Of a DNA stretch of 64,000 bases, positions 54,784 through 63,643 are shown piece after piece. A program made the translations under genes and the position numbers. The notes beneath the pieces are model-generated. The model searched no databases, had not been told where the DNA came from, and saw only the letters and a program-made list of their open reading frames with translations. Origin of the DNA: a virus. Where the stretch lies: positions 1 through 64,000 of IMG/VR virus record IMGVR_UViG_3300042878_001565; one strand, written 5' to 3'. Position 1 is the first letter of the stretch. The number at the start of each line of letters is the position of its first letter.

Positions 54784-55725
54784 TTAGTATCTTTTAAACA
54801 TGTTCCAGTAATTATGATATTGAGCTTTACGATTGGTTTCCCATATTTTTCTCAATTCCCCAAAGTCTGGTGTATTCACTAATGTATTTGCATTGTTACG
54901 AGCGGCTTTTAATCTTTGTTCAACAATTTGAAATTGCATTTGTGTAACAGCTTCACCATTCATAACAGCATTTTCAAGTACACGTTGTTTGATTGCATAC
55001 TCGTAATACTCGTTTAGCATATCATGATCAGGAACTAATAAGTTTCCTTCATCATCTTCAAGTAATCCTTGATAGTTTAAATACAATTTTCCTGTAGGAA
55101 AGGAAGTGTATATAAATCCATTTTTAATATATGCTGTATTTGAGGACATCCATTTTTGATTTGGACAATCTAAATCAATTACATTTCCATTATCAACAAT
55201 TTTTATTGAATGAAATTCAGTCCATGTTCTTGTTTCATATTTCAGTTTTTGAACCAACATCATTGATTGGCCTGTACAACTTAATGTTACAGAACAAGAA
55301 GTATTGCAACCACATGTTTGTGGAACTTGTCCACATGAATTACATAAATTTGCTTGAGGATTAACAACTGGTTCAGCACAAATATGAACTTCACCTGGGG
55401 GTGGTGTATATAATCCACCTACCGGCATATATTCAGTATGTGTTCCTTGAATTACAGGTTCTGTTACTTTATGCTGACTAACGATTAATGCAAAGTTTAA
55501 TACATTAAAATTGTTTGGAAGTTTTGCTTTTCCTTTTTCAATTTCAAGTACTGTTTCATGTGTTTTAAAAACCCTTAATCCAAGGTCATAATTAACACGC
55601 TTTGCAATTTTAATAAATTCTTGAGGATTGATTAAACCGTCTAAATCAAAATTTCTAAAATCAGTTTGAATCTCTGCCAATAACTGGTCGTAAGTTCTAT
55701 ACTTTAACTCTGTGTGTGCTGCCAT
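54784..55725 (-). CDS. Tail ring/connector protein with cysteine cluster, 313 aa
   Basis: The N-terminus (YDQLLAEIQTDFRNFDLDGL, INPQEFIKIAKRVNYDLGLR) is helical and like adaptor/ring proteins placed before the muzzle-like protein in crAss-like phages. Residues about 115-150 hold a dense cysteine cluster (NLCNSCGQVPQTCGCNTSC) that could bind metal or form disulphides, which is unusual for a ring protein. The C-terminus is helical (MLNEYYEYAIKQRVLENAVM). The stop is 2 bases before the muzzle-like gene, so expression is coupled. Confidence 0.7.
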   Translation of the reverse strand: MAAHTELKYRTYDQLLAEIQTDFRNFDLDGLINPQEFIKIAKRVNYDLGLRVFKTHETVLEIEKGKAKLPNNFNVLNFALIVSQHKVTEPVIQGTHTEYMPVGGLYTPPPGEVHICAEPVVNPQANLCNSCGQVPQTCGCNTSCSVTLSCTGQSMMLVQKLKYETRTWTEFHSIKIVDNGNVIDLDCPNQKWMSSNTAYIKNGFIYTSFPTGKLYLNYQGLLEDDEGNLLVPDHDMLNEYYEYAIKQRVLENAVMNGEAVTQMQFQIVEQRLKAARNNANTLVNTPDFGELRKIWETNRKAQYHNYWNMFKRY

Positions 55726-55726
55726 T

Positions 55727-56392
55727 TTATCTGATTATATTTTGTTTATCATCTGATTGATCTATTGGAATTTTTGCCAACGTCATTAACTCTTGTGTAC
55801 TCATTTGTTCCATTTCTGCAAATAAATAATCTGGAAGATTAAATGCTTTTTCCTGCATAATTGAACAATCATCTTTACCACAATATCCATCTAAAGAATC
55901 TTCCCACATTGCTTCAACCATTACAGCTTCCCATTCAATATCTGGAAAATACAAATAACCATTGTTAAACCAAAAATAGTTAGTCTTGTTATATTTAAAA
56001 TTAGTTGAACGAACCATAGCAACATAAACAGTTGATGAAACTTGTTGAAACGTATCGCTAAAATCAATTGGGCTTACGTTTCTAAATATAGGACCATTGC
56101 TTCCACTAAATACTTTAGGTAATTTTTCTTTTGTTCTTCGAATTGTACAACCGGTTTTAATACCAGCGCAGTTTGCTTCAATTTTATCAACTTCAATTAG
56201 TTCAACAAAAGGAAGTGTTTCAAACAAGGAATCATAAACCATAAGTTTACGTTCATTATCCTGTCTTCGAATTAATGCTTTAGAATACTTTAAAAGTATA
56301 TTGTATATCAAACGATCTGTAAGAAATGCATCTTCATTTACCGCTTTAAATACATTTCTTATTCTGGACGTTGCTTCTTGTATTGTTGTCAT
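55727..56392 (-). CDS. Tail ring/connector protein, 221 aa
   Basis: It starts with helices (TIQEATSRIRNVFKAVNEDAFLTDRLIYNILLKYSKALI), has a beta-rich middle and ends with FNLPDYLFAEMEQMSTQEL followed by a Pro-Asp stretch. The overall pattern (N-terminal helices, a beta domain and an 'iPdYLf..i' ending) is like neck/ring proteins of Bacteroidota phages. It is 1 base from the next gene. The exact ring position cannot be told. Confidence 0.65.
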   Translation of the reverse strand: MTTIQEATSRIRNVFKAVNEDAFLTDRLIYNILLKYSKALIRRQDNERKLMVYDSLFETLPFVELIEVDKIEANCAGIKTGCTIRRTKEKLPKVFSGSNGPIFRNVSPIDFSDTFQQVSSTVYVAMVRSTNFKYNKTNYFWFNNGYLYFPDIEWEAVMVEAMWEDSLDGYCGKDDCSIMQEKAFNLPDYLFAEMEQMSTQELMTLAKIPIDQSDDKQNIIR

Positions 56393-56401
56393 AATACTTA
56401 T

Positions 56402-56881
56402 TTAAAAATTGTAACTCAATGTTAAACACCGTTGCCAATGTTTTCTGAAATACTTACTTGCTGTTCTTTTAAATTCAAGCACCGGAGTAAATGAAAATAA
56501 GTTATTATTCTTTATTACATTTCGAACTGAACCAGTGGAATAAACAATTCTCATGTAGTGTCCATCTGTTTCCCAATTCTTATGATATACTGTTATCCCA
56601 ACTTCTTTAGAACGCTTGTAATCTACTAATTTCTTTTTTGGTTTACCTGCATTATTAATACAGATCATACCTATGTTTTCTGGAAGCACTACACCATAAG
56701 TATTATTCATAGTTTCTGCTACCATATTTTTATTAAATGTTCTTGCAATGTTTATCAAATCATGCATGGTAATGTTTGCATATTCCGGATGTAATTTTTT
56801 AAATTCCTTCAATTCTGCATACTCAATTACTTTTCCTTTCTGTTCTGTTACCCTTGCTTTCTTTAAATCTGGTATTTGCAT
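56402..56881 (-). CDS. Conserved late protein, 159 aa
   Basis: It is the first gene after two tandem terminators and a good promoter, leading the tail module. ITMHDLINIARTFNKNMVAETM followed by YGVVLPENIGMICI resembles, weakly, the helix pair and first strand of HU/IHF-type DNA-binding proteins, which have been annotated at this place in crAss-like phages. The following KKKLVDYKRSKEVG and NWETDGHYMRIVYS are typical of a short late-protein family in Bacteroidota phages. It is basic overall. Either DNA binding or a structural role is possible. Confidence 0.65.
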   Translation of the reverse strand: MQIPDLKKARVTEQKGKVIEYAELKEFKKLHPEYANITMHDLINIARTFNKNMVAETMNNTYGVVLPENIGMICINNAGKPKKKLVDYKRSKEVGITVYHKNWETDGHYMRIVYSTGSVRNVIKNNNLFSFTPVLEFKRTASKYFRKHWQRCLTLSYNF

Positions 56882-56906
56882 AACTTATAATATAAGAATT
56901 TTAAGT

Positions 56907-56936
56907 CAAAAATACAAATTAAAATGCAAAAAGAAA
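56907..56936 (-). promoter_or_regulatory. Bacteroidota-type promoter for the tail module
   Basis: On the - strand TATTTTTG (56914 down to 56907) matches TAnnTTTG exactly, and TTTC (56936-56933) lies 18 bases upstream, one mismatch from the TTTG -33 element. A start about 7 bases on would give a leader near 20 bases before the ATG at 56881. The -33 element overlaps the end of the terminator stem. Confidence 0.5.
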
Positions 56937-56956
56937 CCCTCTATTCCTAGAGGGTT
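56926..56956 (-). terminator. Rho-independent terminator (second of a tandem pair)
   Basis: A perfect 9-bp stem AACCCTCTA / TAGAGGGTT with a GGAA tetraloop (a stable GNRA type) is followed by TCTTTTTGC on the - strand. It ends transcription from the fibre genes upstream and lies just before the tail-module promoter. Confidence 0.85.
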
Positions 56957-56971
56957 CAAAATACAAAGAGT

Positions 56972-57002
56972 AAAAATTGGCCCCAGATTATCCCAGGACC
57001 AA
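56972..57002 (-). terminator. Rho-independent terminator (first of a tandem pair)
   Basis: On the - strand TTGGTCCT pairs with GGGGCCAA (two G-T wobbles) around a 10-base loop and runs into TTTTT. It lies about 40 bases after the stop of the 594-aa fibre gene. Together with the second hairpin 16 bases on, it gives a strong operon boundary. Confidence 0.75.
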
Positions 57003-57042
57003 TTCTAGTCAGCCACATAAACCAACCTCTCTGTGACAGCGT

Positions 57043-58827
57043 TTAATATTTTATAATATATCTCATTGTAATACTTTTTTGTCTGTTATCTCCTGATGAT
57101 GTACCTGTTGCAGTACCAGTAACTGGTCCAGCACCAGTTCCTGAAATAGTACCGCTAGCAGGAGTAGGAGAACCAGTGCCACCAGAAGGTGCAGTATTAC
57201 CAGCAAAATATTCTTTTTCGTGAATGTGAGTTGTTGGAGTAATAAATAAATCAAATTCTCCTGGATTATCAACATCTTCATAATCAGGATTATCTACCCA
57301 ATCTTTATCCATTGATGTATAACTACCTTCACCTACACCATCACTTCTAAAAATATTATGCTTGTGAGAACCAGAAGCAATAATATTTGCAGTAGATCCA
57401 TCAGTTGATGCTAAAGAGTGAACGTGACTTGGAAGATTGGCAACACCAACATTTACAGATGCTGTACCTGTTAAAGTAACAGCAGCAGTACCAGTAATAG
57501 TTCCGGTAATAGTTCCAACAATAGCATTATCTCCAACTTCAGTTCCAGTATTTGCAGCTGTTCCACCATAAGGAATTTTATCAATTAAATTTGGAACCGA
57601 AAATGTATTTATGGGCACTGGATTTAAATCGTATTCAGTACCAATTACATCCCATAAATCACCATAAGTAATTTTAGAAACTACTTGACCATCGCATAGC
57701 AACCATCCTATTGGAATAGCAACACCTATGCCACCAGCCCATGGAATAACACCACCTACAGGAAATAAACCTGCACCTGCAGCTTGAGCTGTTGAATTAC
57801 CACCACCTGTATTTGGTATAGCATCTTGTCCTGGAACATTATATGATACACTAACTTCTATACCAGCAGCCGGAATGCTTCCATTTCCATGTATTAAAGT
57901 TACAACATATATATGGGTATTACCTGAAACTCCAAATCCATCAACTTTATAAATACCAAAGTTTGCAGAATTTTGAGCATCAACTAATTGTATAATACTA
58001 TTTTTTACAATTCCTACCACCCATTGTATCCCACCATTTATAGCACCTATAGTACCACCATATCCATTTATTGTAGTATGACTAAGTGCTATTTGTGTAA
58101 CGCCAGCATAAGTTGTTGCAGCACTAACACCAACCGTACCGGCAACCGCACCGTCACCTTTCTTATAGAGAACTGAATTAGCACCCATGTTTCCTTGAAT
58201 ACCCAATGAGCCAGCTGCACCAGCTAAACCAGGACTTCCCGGATCTCCTTTAGGAAGAGTAAAGTTTAATGCATACGGATTGGTTCCAGTAATTGCTACT
58301 GCAGGTGTTGTTCCTTGTGTGACAACACCAATAGTTATTGTAGGAGCAGGTCCAATTTGACCTGGTGCACCATTTTGTCCGGGATTTCCTGGTTGACCTT
58401 GTTGACCAGGATTTCCTTGAGGGCCAGCTGGACCTGGAGTTCCACTTCCAACACCAGCTGGACCTGGAGGGCCTGAAGGTCCTTGAAAACCACGAGGTCC
58501 TCTTAATCCTGTTGCTCCACCAGCTCCTGCACCACCACCGGCTCCAGTACCACCATTAGCTCCACCTGCTCCATTAGCACCGTTTCCACCAGCTCCGCCA
58601 TTAGCACCGTTTCCACCAACACCGCCATTATTACCATTAGTTCCGTTTCCACCAAAACCGTTTCCACCAAAACCATTATTTCCATTTGAGCCATTGCTTC
58701 CATTTGAACCACCGCCAAAACCGCTGTTTCCATTTCCACCAAGACTATTGCTTCCGTTTGAATTATTTAAAGAACCGTTGTTTTGACAAGATCCTTTACA
58801 AGTTTTAACTTTACATTTTATACACAT
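57043..58827 (-). CDS. Collagen-like tail fibre protein with tail-collar domain, 594 aa
   Basis: The N-terminus has a short cysteine knot-like CIKCKVKTCKGSC, followed by a Gly/Asn-rich repeat region (about 18-100; GGNGANGG-type units) and true Gly-X-Y collagen-like repeats (about 105-160 and near 190-215). Residues about 370-425 carry the phage tail-collar domain (GWLLCDGQVVSKITYGDLWDVIG ... FSVPNLIDKIPYGG), the domain at the tip of many tail fibres. The C-terminal segment is Thr/Gly/His-rich (VANLPSHVHSL), typical of collar-type fibres. It is likely a trimeric fibre tip for receptor contact. Confidence 0.82.
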   Translation of the reverse strand: MCIKCKVKTCKGSCQNNGSLNNSNGSNSLGGNGNSGFGGGSNGSNGSNGNNGFGGNGFGGNGTNGNNGGVGGNGANGGAGGNGANGAGGANGGTGAGGGAGAGGATGLRGPRGFQGPSGPPGPAGVGSGTPGPAGPQGNPGQQGQPGNPGQNGAPGQIGPAPTITIGVVTQGTTPAVAITGTNPYALNFTLPKGDPGSPGLAGAAGSLGIQGNMGANSVLYKKGDGAVAGTVGVSAATTYAGVTQIALSHTTINGYGGTIGAINGGIQWVVGIVKNSIIQLVDAQNSANFGIYKVDGFGVSGNTHIYVVTLIHGNGSIPAAGIEVSVSYNVPGQDAIPNTGGGNSTAQAAGAGLFPVGGVIPWAGGIGVAIPIGWLLCDGQVVSKITYGDLWDVIGTEYDLNPVPINTFSVPNLIDKIPYGGTAANTGTEVGDNAIVGTITGTITGTAAVTLTGTASVNVGVANLPSHVHSLASTDGSTANIIASGSHKHNIFRSDGVGEGSYTSMDKDWVDNPDYEDVDNPGEFDLFITPTTHIHEKEYFAGNTAPSGGTGSPTPASGTISGTGAGPVTGTATGTSSGDNRQKSITMRYIIKY

Positions 58828-58837
58828 GATTTTTTAT

Positions 58838-60607
58838 TTATGGACATGATAAATTTATACCTAAATCATTTAAAGCAGAAACAATTTCATTTTTATAATA
58901 AACAGCTGTACTTCCAGCAACAGTATCTAATCGATATTTATATATGTTTGCTGCAAACTCTGCTGATAAATTATAAGGATTTGTATAAGCACCTTCATCT
59001 ATAAATGTTGCTTGAACCAATGACCTAAAACCTTGAAAACTATTTGGTCCTGTATTTATTCTAAACATACAACCTCTGATATCATAGTTTTGAGTTGCCG
59101 CATTTGCTAAATTAGTTTTAACTTGAACAATATCTGCATCATATCTTTTTGAAGCATCATTACCCCATTCACCTCTTCTTACCGTATTATCCCATGTTGG
59201 ACTACCTGCATTTCCATACCAGTATGGAGTATTTTCATCTGAAAAAACTAAGTTAATTACAAGATTGGTACTTGGATCAAGTGTTCTACTAATATTTCTA
59301 TCAGCTCCTAAACATAAAGCAAATGCTTCAAAAGTAGAAGCTCCAGTTACTTGAGTATTATTCATACTTAACACTTTAACTTTTTCATTATAAAGTGCTA
59401 CATCATTATTATAAAGTTGAATTAAACAAGCTTGCAAAATAGTACTTTGCATTGTTTCTAAAGGACTAAGAGTACTACCCATTGAACCTGAATCATCAAA
59501 CCAAATATTAATTTCGGTTGATTCATCAATTTGAGGTGTTGGTGGTACAATTGGAACACCGCCATTTTCAAGACAATCTACATCTATTCTACAAACTGGT
59601 ACACCAGCACATACATCTAATACTCCTACTGGACACGAATATTCACTTGATAATGTTCCACTAGGTGCGGTTGCTATACCAATTAAATTTTTTGATGAAA
59701 AATATATGTATGGATTAATATCAGCTTCAACATTTGTAGCTTTTAACAAAGTTGATTGAAAAGTAGCTAATGGTATATCATATATTTCAGCAAGAATAGC
59801 TGCTTGTGACTTTACAGGTCCGTTAAAGTTTTTACCAGTAAGTCTTATTACGTGATTACCTGATGGCAATGTAATAGGAAAAGCAAATAAGTTAAAAAAA
59901 CAACGATCTCCTTGATTAGAAGTAGTTCCATCAAATATTGTTGTGTATGGACCAACTCCACCAATTGTATTTAATGCTACTTCTAATTTTACATAGTTGT
60001 CACCAGAAATAGCACATATATATTCTTTAGATGTTGCTATATTAAAACATACATTAAATGAAAATTCTTCACCTGGATCAACTAGTGTAGTATCATCTCT
60101 ATTCCAAACACCAGCATTATTTAAACGACCAAGTGGTATATTAGAAGCACCTATATCTCTACCCCACAAATCACTTTCAGTTGTACTTAATATAGGAACT
60201 GTTGTCGAAGCACTATCTTTAATAACACTACCAACATAAGTTAAAGGTAGTGAAAATATAGGTGCAGTTAAATCACCTAAAGATTTAAATAAAAGTACAC
60301 CTAGTTTATTATAAGCTGCATTTCGACTAGCTTTTTTAATAACTTGTGGTGTACCTGGAAAAACAGGTGTTTGAAGTGCTTGACACTTACCTGTTGTTGG
60401 ATCAGGAATACTAAATTCAGGACAAGTACATATACAGGTTATTGGTTTCCACGTAGGAAAACCAGCTGTCATTGTACCATCATGATAATTAATATTTCTT
60501 GCGTTTGGATCAAGTATTTGCCATCCAAGTTGTTGATCTAAAAAATATATATCATGGAAACATGGATCTAACCAATCCGTTCCATCAAAAACTTTATAAT
60601 TTCCCAT
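58838..60607 (-). CDS. Fibre-region protein with von Willebrand A domain, 589 aa
   Basis: Residues about 360-560 form a von Willebrand factor A-like domain. NIWFDDSGSMGST has the metal-ion-dependent adhesion site D371-D-S-G-S375 (DxSxS), with GASTFEAFALCLG and VFSDENTPYW giving the further positions expected for a MIDAS. The N-terminal part is beta-rich with Cys pairs (CICTCPEF), and FNGPVKSQAAILAEIYDIP resembles carbohydrate-binding or jelly-roll modules. VWA domains bind protein or matrix ligands, so a receptor-contacting baseplate or fibre role is likely. It lies between two collagen-like genes in the fibre operon. Confidence 0.72.
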   Translation of the reverse strand: MGNYKVFDGTDWLDPCFHDIYFLDQQLGWQILDPNARNINYHDGTMTAGFPTWKPITCICTCPEFSIPDPTTGKCQALQTPVFPGTPQVIKKASRNAAYNKLGVLLFKSLGDLTAPIFSLPLTYVGSVIKDSASTTVPILSTTESDLWGRDIGASNIPLGRLNNAGVWNRDDTTLVDPGEEFSFNVCFNIATSKEYICAISGDNYVKLEVALNTIGGVGPYTTIFDGTTSNQGDRCFFNLFAFPITLPSGNHVIRLTGKNFNGPVKSQAAILAEIYDIPLATFQSTLLKATNVEADINPYIYFSSKNLIGIATAPSGTLSSEYSCPVGVLDVCAGVPVCRIDVDCLENGGVPIVPPTPQIDESTEINIWFDDSGSMGSTLSPLETMQSTILQACLIQLYNNDVALYNEKVKVLSMNNTQVTGASTFEAFALCLGADRNISRTLDPSTNLVINLVFSDENTPYWYGNAGSPTWDNTVRRGEWGNDASKRYDADIVQVKTNLANAATQNYDIRGCMFRINTGPNSFQGFRSLVQATFIDEGAYTNPYNLSAEFAANIYKYRLDTVAGSTAVYYKNEIVSALNDLGINLSCP

Positions 60608-60609
60608 AT

Positions 60610-61266
60610 TTATTGTTTAATCCAAATATCTCCAGCACGTAGTTTATTTGCAACATACGTTCCACCTACAGCTGTTGTGTCGATAAAGTTAGTAGTAAAA
60701 CCTGGAATAGCCGCATAAACATTTTGAAAAGTTACATTTGTTGGTTCACCATTAGGACCGCCACCAGGAAAACCACTTGCTGGGCTAACAAATACTGCTA
60801 CACCTCTACCATCGAATCCATTACAACCATTTTCAATAACAAACGATTGACTTACTGCATTATCAGTTCCATTGTGCAAATCAATTTGAGCACCACCTCT
60901 ACATCCAATATTTTGTGAAGCAACAACAGAAACATAGTTTCCATCTTTACCTTTATCACCTGGCAAACCTTGATCACCTTTAAGTCCAGGTGCACCTTGT
61001 AATCCATCAGTACCATTAACACCAGAAGCACCACTTGGTCCTAAAGGTCCTGACGTTCCATCTTTTCCTGGAGGTCCTGATGGTCCTAATTGTCCAGGAT
61101 CACCTTTATCACCTTTATCTCCACCAGAACCAGAAGGTCCTTGAGGTCCAGCTAAACCTTGTTCTCCTTTCTCTCCTTTCTCCCCTGCATCACCTTTAAA
61201 ACCGCGTGGTCCACGTACTCCTTTAGGAACAGGTGAACATAAACTATTTTTTTCGCAATCTCCCAT
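60610..61266 (-). CDS. Short collagen-like fibre protein, 218 aa
   Basis: An N-terminal cap (MGDCEKNSLCSPVPKG) is followed by about 90 residues of Gly-X-Y repeats rich in Lys, Asp and Pro (GPRGFKGDAGEKGEKG; PGLKGDQGLPGDKGKDG), then a globular C-terminal domain of about 110 residues ending in AGDIWIKQ. Phage collagen-like stretches form stiff trimeric shafts. The stop is 2 bases before the VWA gene start, so the two may be assembled together. A candidate promoter lies just before its ATG. Confidence 0.78.
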   Translation of the reverse strand: MGDCEKNSLCSPVPKGVRGPRGFKGDAGEKGEKGEQGLAGPQGPSGSGGDKGDKGDPGQLGPSGPPGKDGTSGPLGPSGASGVNGTDGLQGAPGLKGDQGLPGDKGKDGNYVSVVASQNIGCRGGAQIDLHNGTDNAVSQSFVIENGCNGFDGRGVAVFVSPASGFPGGGPNGEPTNVTFQNVYAAIPGFTTNFIDTTAVGGTYVANKLRAGDIWIKQ

Positions 61267-61280
61267 GATTAATTTTTTTT

Positions 61281-61288
61281 CAAAGTTA
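61281..61288 (-). promoter_or_regulatory. Candidate Bacteroidota-type -7 element (TAACTTTG)
   Basis: On the - strand TAACTTTG matches TAnnTTTG and lies 14 bases before the ATG of the 218-aa gene, overlapping the stop of the 197-aa gene. No clear TTTG -33 element is seen at the standard spacing. The very short leader and the A8 run after it leave doubt. Confidence 0.35.
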
Positions 61289-61879
61289 ATAATGTATTTT
61301 AATATTTGGTCTATTTGATGTCAATGTACCTACACCTGTAACCGGTGCAGTAGCACTTGCTTTTGTTATAACAGAACTTATAATAGTAGATCCATCATTA
61401 CCACCAGAATCTCCTTGATATGTACCCCAGTTATTTTCCCAAACCAGCATAAGATTTTTTACGCCATCATAAACAAAAGGAGTATCAAGTGTAAATTGAT
61501 ACCATACATTATTATTTGATATTCCAAATGTAAAAGCAGCTTTAGCAGTAACTAATCCAGTAAGAGTTAATCCTGCAAATGACATGTCCGGACTTGCACT
61601 AAAAACAGCTTGATCAACCATTGCTAGTTTAAGCACTTGATTAGGAAAAGATCTAGGTGTTGCATAACTTCTAAAATACAAACTTATGGCTGTAATAGTT
61701 TTAGCACCACCTAATTCAGCAGCTTTCCAAATAACAGCGGTCTTACCATACTGATCTGAACCATTTAATATCAAATTATAAACACGTGTGGAACCTGTAC
61801 CAATTTGTAAAACCCCACCAGTAATTGGAGGGGTTACACCAACATCTCTGTGTCTTAATGTTCCTATATGATTTTGCAT
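61286..61879 (-). CDS. Beta-sandwich fibre-associated protein, 197 aa
   Basis: A beta-rich protein without a collagen repeat. Its second half has FTLDTPFVYDGVKNLMLVWE, a pattern (F.L.tPF.YdG..NLm) that I know from beta-sandwich modules common in secreted or surface proteins of Bacteroidota. This suggests exchange of an adhesin-like module with a Bacteroidota host. The N-terminus reads MQNHIGTLRHRDVG, without a signal peptide. It sits between collagen-like fibre genes, so a receptor-binding or decorating role is plausible. Confidence 0.68.
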   Translation of the reverse strand: MQNHIGTLRHRDVGVTPPITGGVLQIGTGSTRVYNLILNGSDQYGKTAVIWKAAELGGAKTITAISLYFRSYATPRSFPNQVLKLAMVDQAVFSASPDMSFAGLTLTGLVTAKAAFTFGISNNNVWYQFTLDTPFVYDGVKNLMLVWENNWGTYQGDSGGNDGSTIISSVITKASATAPVTGVGTLTSNRPNIKIHY

Positions 61880-61881
61880 AA

Positions 61882-63633
61882 TTATACTTTTAAATCACCA
61901 CCTAAAAACCAAACTCCGGCTGAATTAAGTGTCATTGTTGCAAATGAATATTGTACTCTTAATCTTTTTTCACCACCAGTTGAATTAAGTATTTCCGGTT
62001 GTGCTGGTGATACTCCACTTGTTCCACCAACAAAACTTACTTCACCTGTACCTTGTCTAATAATTGTACATGTAAATCCAACAGGGGGCAATGCATTAAG
62101 AAAGCTTGATGTTTTTGTACTAATTATTACAGCACTAGAGGAATTAACATAAATAATACTATTGTTATGCCATGGTCTTAATATAAAACTACCAGTTACA
62201 GTAAATATTTCTGGAATTGAATCACAAACCCAACCATAAGTATATGAATAAACTCCAGTAAATGAATCATAAAAAGTTGTTCTTAAACTATATGTATAAA
62301 CAGCATTTTTTTCTGTATTATAAACTTGATAACCAACAGGAACAGTTAATGCAAGCATCTCTGCTTGTGTTTTACTTGGTATAATGTATTGATTACTTAA
62401 CTGTACACCAGGAGTTGACCATATTCCAGCTGCTTTAGGTCCATACATAATGTATGTAGTTGTGTCTAAATAGAAATCACCATTAACACCTAAAATATTA
62501 CTTGGAACAGTTGTTCCATTTAAAACAGTTTTTCCAGCAGGACCAGTTGTTCCAACAGCACCGCGATCACCAGCAATACATAAATTAAAAGTGTCAGTAA
62601 TTGTTCCTGTACCTACTACATAATCAACACTTATAACTACAGTAGATGTTGGATTGGCAATAAGATTATTTACAATCCCTTCCATCCAAAAAGAATTCTC
62701 TAACCAAATTTTTACGCGAGTTCCTATTTTCCATCCAAGATTATTAATAGCCGGAGATAATGTAAATGTTTTTAAACCAGTACTAAAAGTTAAAGGACCG
62801 TTCCAAACTACACATGTTACAGCATTTTGTCCAGCTGCTCCTGTCGAACCAGTTGGTCCAATTGGACCAGTTGCTCCAATACTTCCAGTTGCGCCAGCAC
62901 TACCTGTTAACCCAGTAGGTCCAGCAGGTCCTGTTGGGCCGGCAGGTCCTGTTGATCCAGTTGGACCTGTAATACCTGCAGGTCCAGTAGGTCCAGTTGC
63001 ACCACCTGTACTTAATAAAGCCCATTCTGCTCCATTAGCTGTTGGAGTAACTCCAGTTACAGGTCCATTATAAACCCAATAAGAAGCTCCATTATACAAA
63101 ACAGTATCATCTGTAACATAAGTTGTAGCTGCATTGTAAGTTCCTTTCCAAGTTAATCCACCAGGAGAAACTCCAGGGTTACCTTGAATACCAGTAGCAC
63201 CAGTTGGGCCAGTAGCTCCGGTTGGACCTGTGGGGCCAGATGGCCCTGTAGGTCCTTGTGAACCATTAGTTCCGTTTGTACCATTAGTACCATTAGAACC
63301 ACGCATTGATGTAGCTGAACCCCAAACGCCTGCGGCTTTAGGTCCATATAAATCTAATGTAACAGTGTTAATGTAAAAATCTCCATCAACGCCTAATGCA
63401 TTTGATGGTACAACCGCACCATTTAAAGTTGATTTTCCATCTTCACCTGGATCACCTTTAACACCATTAATACCATTTACAGGAACACCAAAGATTTCTT
63501 CCCATGCTGAATTTCTCCATACATAATATTTATCATCAACATCTACATAATATGCAACATGCGGCAAAGTTCCTAATGCTGGTCTATTAATAGCCAACGG
63601 AACAACAATAATTTGAAAACTTGAATTTGACAT
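61882..63633 (-). CDS. Collagen-like fibre protein with duplicated module, 583 aa
   Basis: Residues about 64-105 and 366-408 are two copies of the same module ([19 protein letters not shown] ... [11 protein letters not shown] and [19 protein letters not shown] ... [11 protein letters not shown]). This module, ending GDFYxDT...YGPK, is common in collagen-like phage and bacterial surface proteins. Gly-X-Y repeats ([30 protein letters not shown] types) lie at about 105-150 and 215-280. Between them is [25 protein letters not shown], a carbohydrate-binding CBM5/12-like pattern. The C-terminal 170 residues are beta-rich. Overall it is a long fibre with alternating shafts and knobs. Confidence 0.78.
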   Translation of the reverse strand: MSNSSFQIIVVPLAINRPALGTLPHVAYYVDVDDKYYVWRNSAWEEIFGVPVNGINGVKGDPGEDGKSTLNGAVVPSNALGVDGDFYINTVTLDLYGPKAAGVWGSATSMRGSNGTNGTNGTNGSQGPTGPSGPTGPTGATGPTGATGIQGNPGVSPGGLTWKGTYNAATTYVTDDTVLYNGASYWVYNGPVTGVTPTANGAEWALLSTGGATGPTGPAGITGPTGSTGPAGPTGPAGPTGLTGSAGATGSIGATGPIGPTGSTGAAGQNAVTCVVWNGPLTFSTGLKTFTLSPAINNLGWKIGTRVKIWLENSFWMEGIVNNLIANPTSTVVISVDYVVGTGTITDTFNLCIAGDRGAVGTTGPAGKTVLNGTTVPSNILGVNGDFYLDTTTYIMYGPKAAGIWSTPGVQLSNQYIIPSKTQAEMLALTVPVGYQVYNTEKNAVYTYSLRTTFYDSFTGVYSYTYGWVCDSIPEIFTVTGSFILRPWHNNSIIYVNSSSAVIISTKTSSFLNALPPVGFTCTIIRQGTGEVSFVGGTSGVSPAQPEILNSTGGEKRLRVQYSFATMTLNSAGVWFLGGDLKV

Positions 63634-63643
63634 ATCTTAATAA

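Noticed and set aside
57988-58742. Repeat DNA that might be taken for a CRISPR array or satellite
   Set aside because: The repeats are irregular, in frame, and encode Gly-rich and Gly-X-Y units; there are no constant repeats with unique spacers.
62654-63073. 139-aa open frame on the + strand, rich in Pro and Val (VGPVAP-type repeats)
   Set aside because: It is the reverse complement of the collagen-like repeats of the 583-aa fibre gene; GGN/CCN codons give a long antisense frame by composition alone.
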